This document shows positions 61,559 to 64,000 of a stretch of 64,000 nucleotides of DNA, in pieces. Made by a program: the position numbers and the translations under genes. Each line of letters starts with the position of its first letter. The first letter of the stretch is position 1. The notes under the pieces were generated by a model. It made no database searches, was not told the origin of the DNA, and worked only from the letters and a program-made list of their open reading frames with translations. The stretch is from Glandiceps talaboti (taxonomy: Eukaryota; Hemichordata; Enteropneusta; Spengelidae): NCBI RefSeq assembly GCF_964340395.1, contig NC_135562.1:18426985-18490984 (forward strand), given 5' to 3'.

Positions 61559-63581
61559 CGATTGATTCAGACAGGTTCGCAGTGTGGTAGACGGACAGCT
61601 AGACACCTACATATATCTATAAAAAATGCACAAAACACCACCTACATACTCATATTATAACTTACATTAAATGTGAAATTGACCGTTGAGTTCATCATAA
61701 CACGGGTATAGGGTGTCTGGAGGAAGTGCAATTTTACGATAACCGGACCCTCTAACTTCTCCGGAATAGTAGACACACTACATCTAACCAAATAACTTTA
61801 GAATGTAGAGAAAAGCGAACATGGAGATTATGACCATTTCTGTACGTAACTGTTATATACACATACTGTTATATATATTTCTAAGTAACCTTAGTCTCTT
61901 ACAATATGATTTAAATTCTTTATAAAATCCAGGATGAAGTACATAATCTTGTTCAGAATCCATGCACTATAATTCTCCATTCAGTTGCATATGGTGATGA
62001 AAGGGTTTTGTGATATACATTTTCTATGACTAAGTTACAATATCTTCTATTTGTCGTCACAACCCCCCCCCCCCCCCAGCCTTCTCTCCCCATCCCAATG
62101 TAACGTCCCTCACTTCTGTTATTAGCTAATACGTCATTCCGGTCATAAAAAGGACAGTCGACTGTACAAATTAGCTTGACCACCAGCGGCGCTGTTCGAC
62201 AATAAATTTATCCGACACGTACAGCTATTAGCATTACCATTATTGCTGTGCATGCTATACAATAATGAACTACAAACCTGCATTGAACAGGATACGAAAC
62301 AGTCTCAGGTTCCAGTTGAGTACTATCATTCAAGCTGGTTTGATCGCCATCAACAAATTGTGATATATTGCACGATACAGGCTTGACATTTTTACATAAC
62401 TGGTAAGCATCAATCAACACTTCCACATACACGTTAACATTATTTACAGCTGTAGGTGGTGACGTTGTTGCTATGGTAATCACTGTAGTGGTTTGATGTC
62501 CGCGAATTCCACTTTTTGGAGAAACCTAGATCATGAAGACATGGCAAATATTACATCACGTTCACATATTACTAGTACACATGTATATTGCTGTGCATAT
62601 TTTACCTAACACTACATGGCATTGCACCACATCACATGCACACCACACTACTGTGTGTAGTCAGTATACAATTGTTATATTGCATGACAGTATTGCAGCT
62701 TGACCTTTCACCACATGACAAATATTATATAAATGGCGGTATTGTAACATTTTACGTTAAAGACAAGTGTTGTCGATTACATTCATGGCATAATCAAATA
62801 TCTTGGTATCACATGACCCCATGGGGTAAATCTGTAAAATGATGCTGATGAGGTGAGGGAGGGGATGTGACTCCTCTAAGACTCCAAACCCATGCTGTTG
62901 TCATACCAAAAAAATAAGGAAACATTTTTTTAAACAATCGCACAAAATATCACAGACATTATTTGTCTGTGAAAATATATTCCATGGACTCAATTTGCAA
63001 AAACGCGACACACTGTGATACTGATGTTTTAAGCCATATAATGCAGTATATAAAAGCAGGTGCTGCAACAGAACATTAAAACACATATAACACGAACATG
63101 GTTTCAATCAAGAGGAACCGTTTTTTATTGTGAAAGGTATACCCCTTTTCATACACAATGAGCACAAAGCCACTCCTTCCCTGCCCCCCCCCCTCCGATC
63201 ATCAATAAGTAGTCATTTAAACAGATAATGGCTATCATAAATGACTGATGTAACTTGAATTATCTTATAGATTATTTCAGGTTCTGTCGAAAGAAGGCAC
63301 TGTTTACATTCCTTCATGCTTCATTAGAATGGCAATTTCATGCACTGAAAGGCATCAGTTACAACAAGTGTCATTTGTTTTTGTTGTATACAGTGACGTA
63401 TATATTGCACGAATTTTTTTATATGGGTTACTGTTGACTTACTTTGACATTGTAGTCATTTAAATCCTCTCCTTTATCAGAGCAAATAGTAATTAACCAA
63501 TCAGTATCATTTCCGTTTTTATTTGACTTGGACCATGCCTCTGTCCATTTTACTCCGAAGCATTCTGACTCCAAGGTACAT
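51649..63581 (-). CDS. met: MET/RON-family receptor tyrosine kinase, 3' portion (16 exons, 944 residues to stop; 5' end beyond window)
   Basis: The 16 exons join in phase with good splice sites. Order: cysteine-rich PSI-like end (1-46), four IPT/TIG domains (about 47-500), transmembrane helix (about 534-557), juxtamembrane region, and kinase domain with Gly loop GKGAFG (659-664), VAVK Lys685, FLEEG Glu702, VHRDLAARN (Asp779), DFG (797-799) and activation-loop Tyr809-Tyr810 in EKEYY. MET-type features are [16 protein letters not shown], the KEYY pair, GFIMDG and [12 protein letters not shown] in the IPT region, and a tail with YYNT and YLNL. The family receives scatter-factor-like ligands at the plasma membrane and signals through tail phosphotyrosines. 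The ligand here is unknown. The symbol means family membership, not proven orthology. Confidence 0.88.
52070..52150. repeat. (TCTG)n microsatellite in a receptor intron
   Basis: About twenty TCTG units with single variants, followed by a CA/CG-rich stretch. Confidence 0.95.
52213..52349 (-). CDS. Receptor exon: C-lobe (WSFG)
   Basis: 137 nt, phase 0 to 2. [19 protein letters not shown] then [22 protein letters not shown] microsatellite (52070-52150) lies in the following intron. Confidence 0.9.
53101..53263 (-). CDS. Receptor exon: DFG and activation loop
   Basis: 163 nt, phase 2 to 0. [18 protein letters not shown] is followed by [10 protein letters not shown]. The tandem tyrosines match the autophosphorylation pair of MET. 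The exon ends TDM where most kinases have SDV before WSFG. Confidence 0.92.
53659..53768 (-). CDS. Receptor exon: catalytic loop
   Basis: 110 nt, phase 0 to 2. [20 protein letters not shown] then NC. The HRDLAARN loop is intact. Confidence 0.92.
54394..54575 (-). CDS. Receptor exon: alpha-C helix to hinge
   Basis: 182 nt, phase 1 to 0. [20 protein letters not shown] is followed by [14 protein letters not shown]. The string MKDF.H.NVLSL.G.C is diagnostic for MET/RON against other receptor kinases. Confidence 0.92.
55210..55293 (-). CDS. Receptor exon: Gly loop and catalytic lysine
   Basis: 84 nt, phase 1 to 1. [10 protein letters not shown] completes the Gly loop, and QVAVKSLK contains the ATP-binding lysine. 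Confidence 0.9.
55552..55683 (-). CDS. Receptor exon: juxtamembrane end and start of Gly loop
   Basis: 132 nt, phase 1 to 1. [20 protein letters not shown] leads into EILGKG. The same layout precedes the kinase domain in MET. A GACA/TACA microsatellite (55770-55880) lies just upstream in the intron. Confidence 0.88.
55739..55880. repeat. (GACA)n(TACA)n microsatellite in a receptor intron
   Basis: GACA units pass into TACA units, ending about 55 bp upstream in + coordinates of the intron's next unique sequence and about 60 bp from the exon acceptor at 55684. Confidence 0.95.
56219..56585 (-). CDS. Receptor exon: transmembrane helix and juxtamembrane region
   Basis: 367 nt, phase 0 to 1. The last IPT strand ([16 protein letters not shown]) is followed by a hydrophobic helix of about 24 residues stopped by CRKRRNRDK, giving a type I orientation. 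The cytoplasmic part contains [11 protein letters not shown], reminiscent of ELVRY in MET. Confidence 0.88.
57475..57648 (-). CDS. Receptor exon: IPT domain 4
   Basis: 174 nt, phase 0 to 0. [12 protein letters not shown], then IGTAFCEP and [10 protein letters not shown]: the IPT pattern of cysteines with a C.PP..QP close. Confidence 0.85.
58313..58693 (-). CDS. Receptor exon: end of IPT 3, charged insert, start of IPT 4
   Basis: 381 nt, phase 0 to 0. It starts [18 protein letters not shown] charged, low-complexity insert ([19 protein letters not shown]) follows, then VGFIMDGV and [10 protein letters not shown], opening the membrane-proximal IPT. RVKR fits the furin-type RxKR consensus. Confidence 0.85.
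59387..59495 (-). CDS. Receptor exon: IPT domain 3
   Basis: 109 nt, phase 2 to 0. [20 protein letters not shown] is the IPT GG..L...G.NL motif. Donor TCA|GTGAGT. Confidence 0.85.
60145..60321 (-). CDS. Receptor exon: end of IPT 2, start of IPT 3
   Basis: 177 nt, phase 2 to 2. It ends [18 protein letters not shown], like the YxEDPxxxxIxPxxxF..GG junction of vertebrate MET. Confidence 0.85.
60886..61022 (-). CDS. Receptor exon: IPT domain 2
   Basis: 137 nt, phase 0 to 2. [19 protein letters not shown] is a textbook IPT/TIG start, followed by GDNL and KCQLKT. Confidence 0.88.
61440..61558. repeat. (AAAC)n(GACA)n microsatellite in a receptor intron
   Basis: AAAC units, a short CA run, then about thirteen GACA units. 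Non-coding. Confidence 0.95.
61666..61783 (-). CDS. Receptor exon: end of IPT 1
   Basis: 118 nt, phase 2 to 0: [20 protein letters not shown] then ..NSTVNFTFN, the closing strands of an IPT domain. Confidence 0.8.
62278..62525 (-). CDS. Receptor exon: IPT domain 1
   Basis: 248 nt, phase 0 to 2. [18 protein letters not shown] opens an IPT fold. Three cysteines follow (LCKN, VSCN, VQC). Donor AG|GTTTGT. Confidence 0.8.
63443..63581 (-). CDS. Receptor exon: end of PSI-like cysteine-rich segment
   Basis: 46 codons after one split base. [16 protein letters not shown] and a further Cys before DYNVK give the C..C..W..C spacing of a PSI domain tail. It runs straight into the first IPT (VSPKSG). Phase 0 donor AAA|GTAAGT. 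Confidence 0.75.

Positions 63582-64000
<419 letters not shown>

Overview
The window is nuclear DNA of an invertebrate animal. It is AT-rich and intron-rich, with long di- and tetranucleotide microsatellites, non-LTR retrotransposon remnants and several fold-back elements. No bacterial operons, tRNA, rRNA or CRISPR were seen. The species cannot be named from sequence alone. A MET-family receptor tyrosine kinase and L1/Tx1- and CR1-like LINE fragments suit an invertebrate deuterostome or a lophotrochozoan (inference).

Left two thirds (about 1-47.9 kb): a tandem array, all on the minus strand, of genes for secreted proteins of the cyclase / kynurenine-formamidase-like metal hydrolase family. 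Copy 1 shows only its first coding exon (1918-2169); the rest lies left of the window. Copy 2 (10320-18282) and copy 3 (31310-42622) are complete. Both have nine coding exons of identical lengths (258/204/93/94/353/204/93/94/230 nt), all in phase, encoding 540 residues. Each predicted protein is a signal peptide, cyclase domain 1, cyclase domain 2 and a GPI-anchor-like hydrophobic tail. Exon 5 is one continuous exon joining the C-terminus of domain 1 to the N-terminus of domain 2. The first intron of every domain in copies 2 and 3 uses a GC donor, while copy 1 uses GT. The genes sit in two duplicated segments of about 16 kb (10174-26152 and 31164-47910), told apart by a LINE insertion in copy 2 and a 2.4 kb fold-back element flanked by TTAA in copy 3.

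The rest of those segments (18.3-31.2 and 42.6-47.9 kb) is repeat-rich and shows no host gene I can support. It holds L1/Tx1-like and CR1/Jockey-type LINE remnants, GA and TA microsatellites, palindromes and a small TIR element.

From 47.9 to 51.6 kb I see nothing recognisable. The right end (51649 to the edge, minus strand) holds 16 exons of a MET/RON-type receptor tyrosine kinase, giving 944 residues up to the stop: the end of a PSI-like segment, four IPT/TIG domains, one transmembrane helix, a juxtamembrane segment, a complete tyrosine kinase domain and a C-terminal tail with MET-like tyrosine docking motifs. The N-terminal Sema region, if present, lies beyond the right edge. The hydrolase array and the receptor gene are neighbours; nothing in the sequence links their functions.
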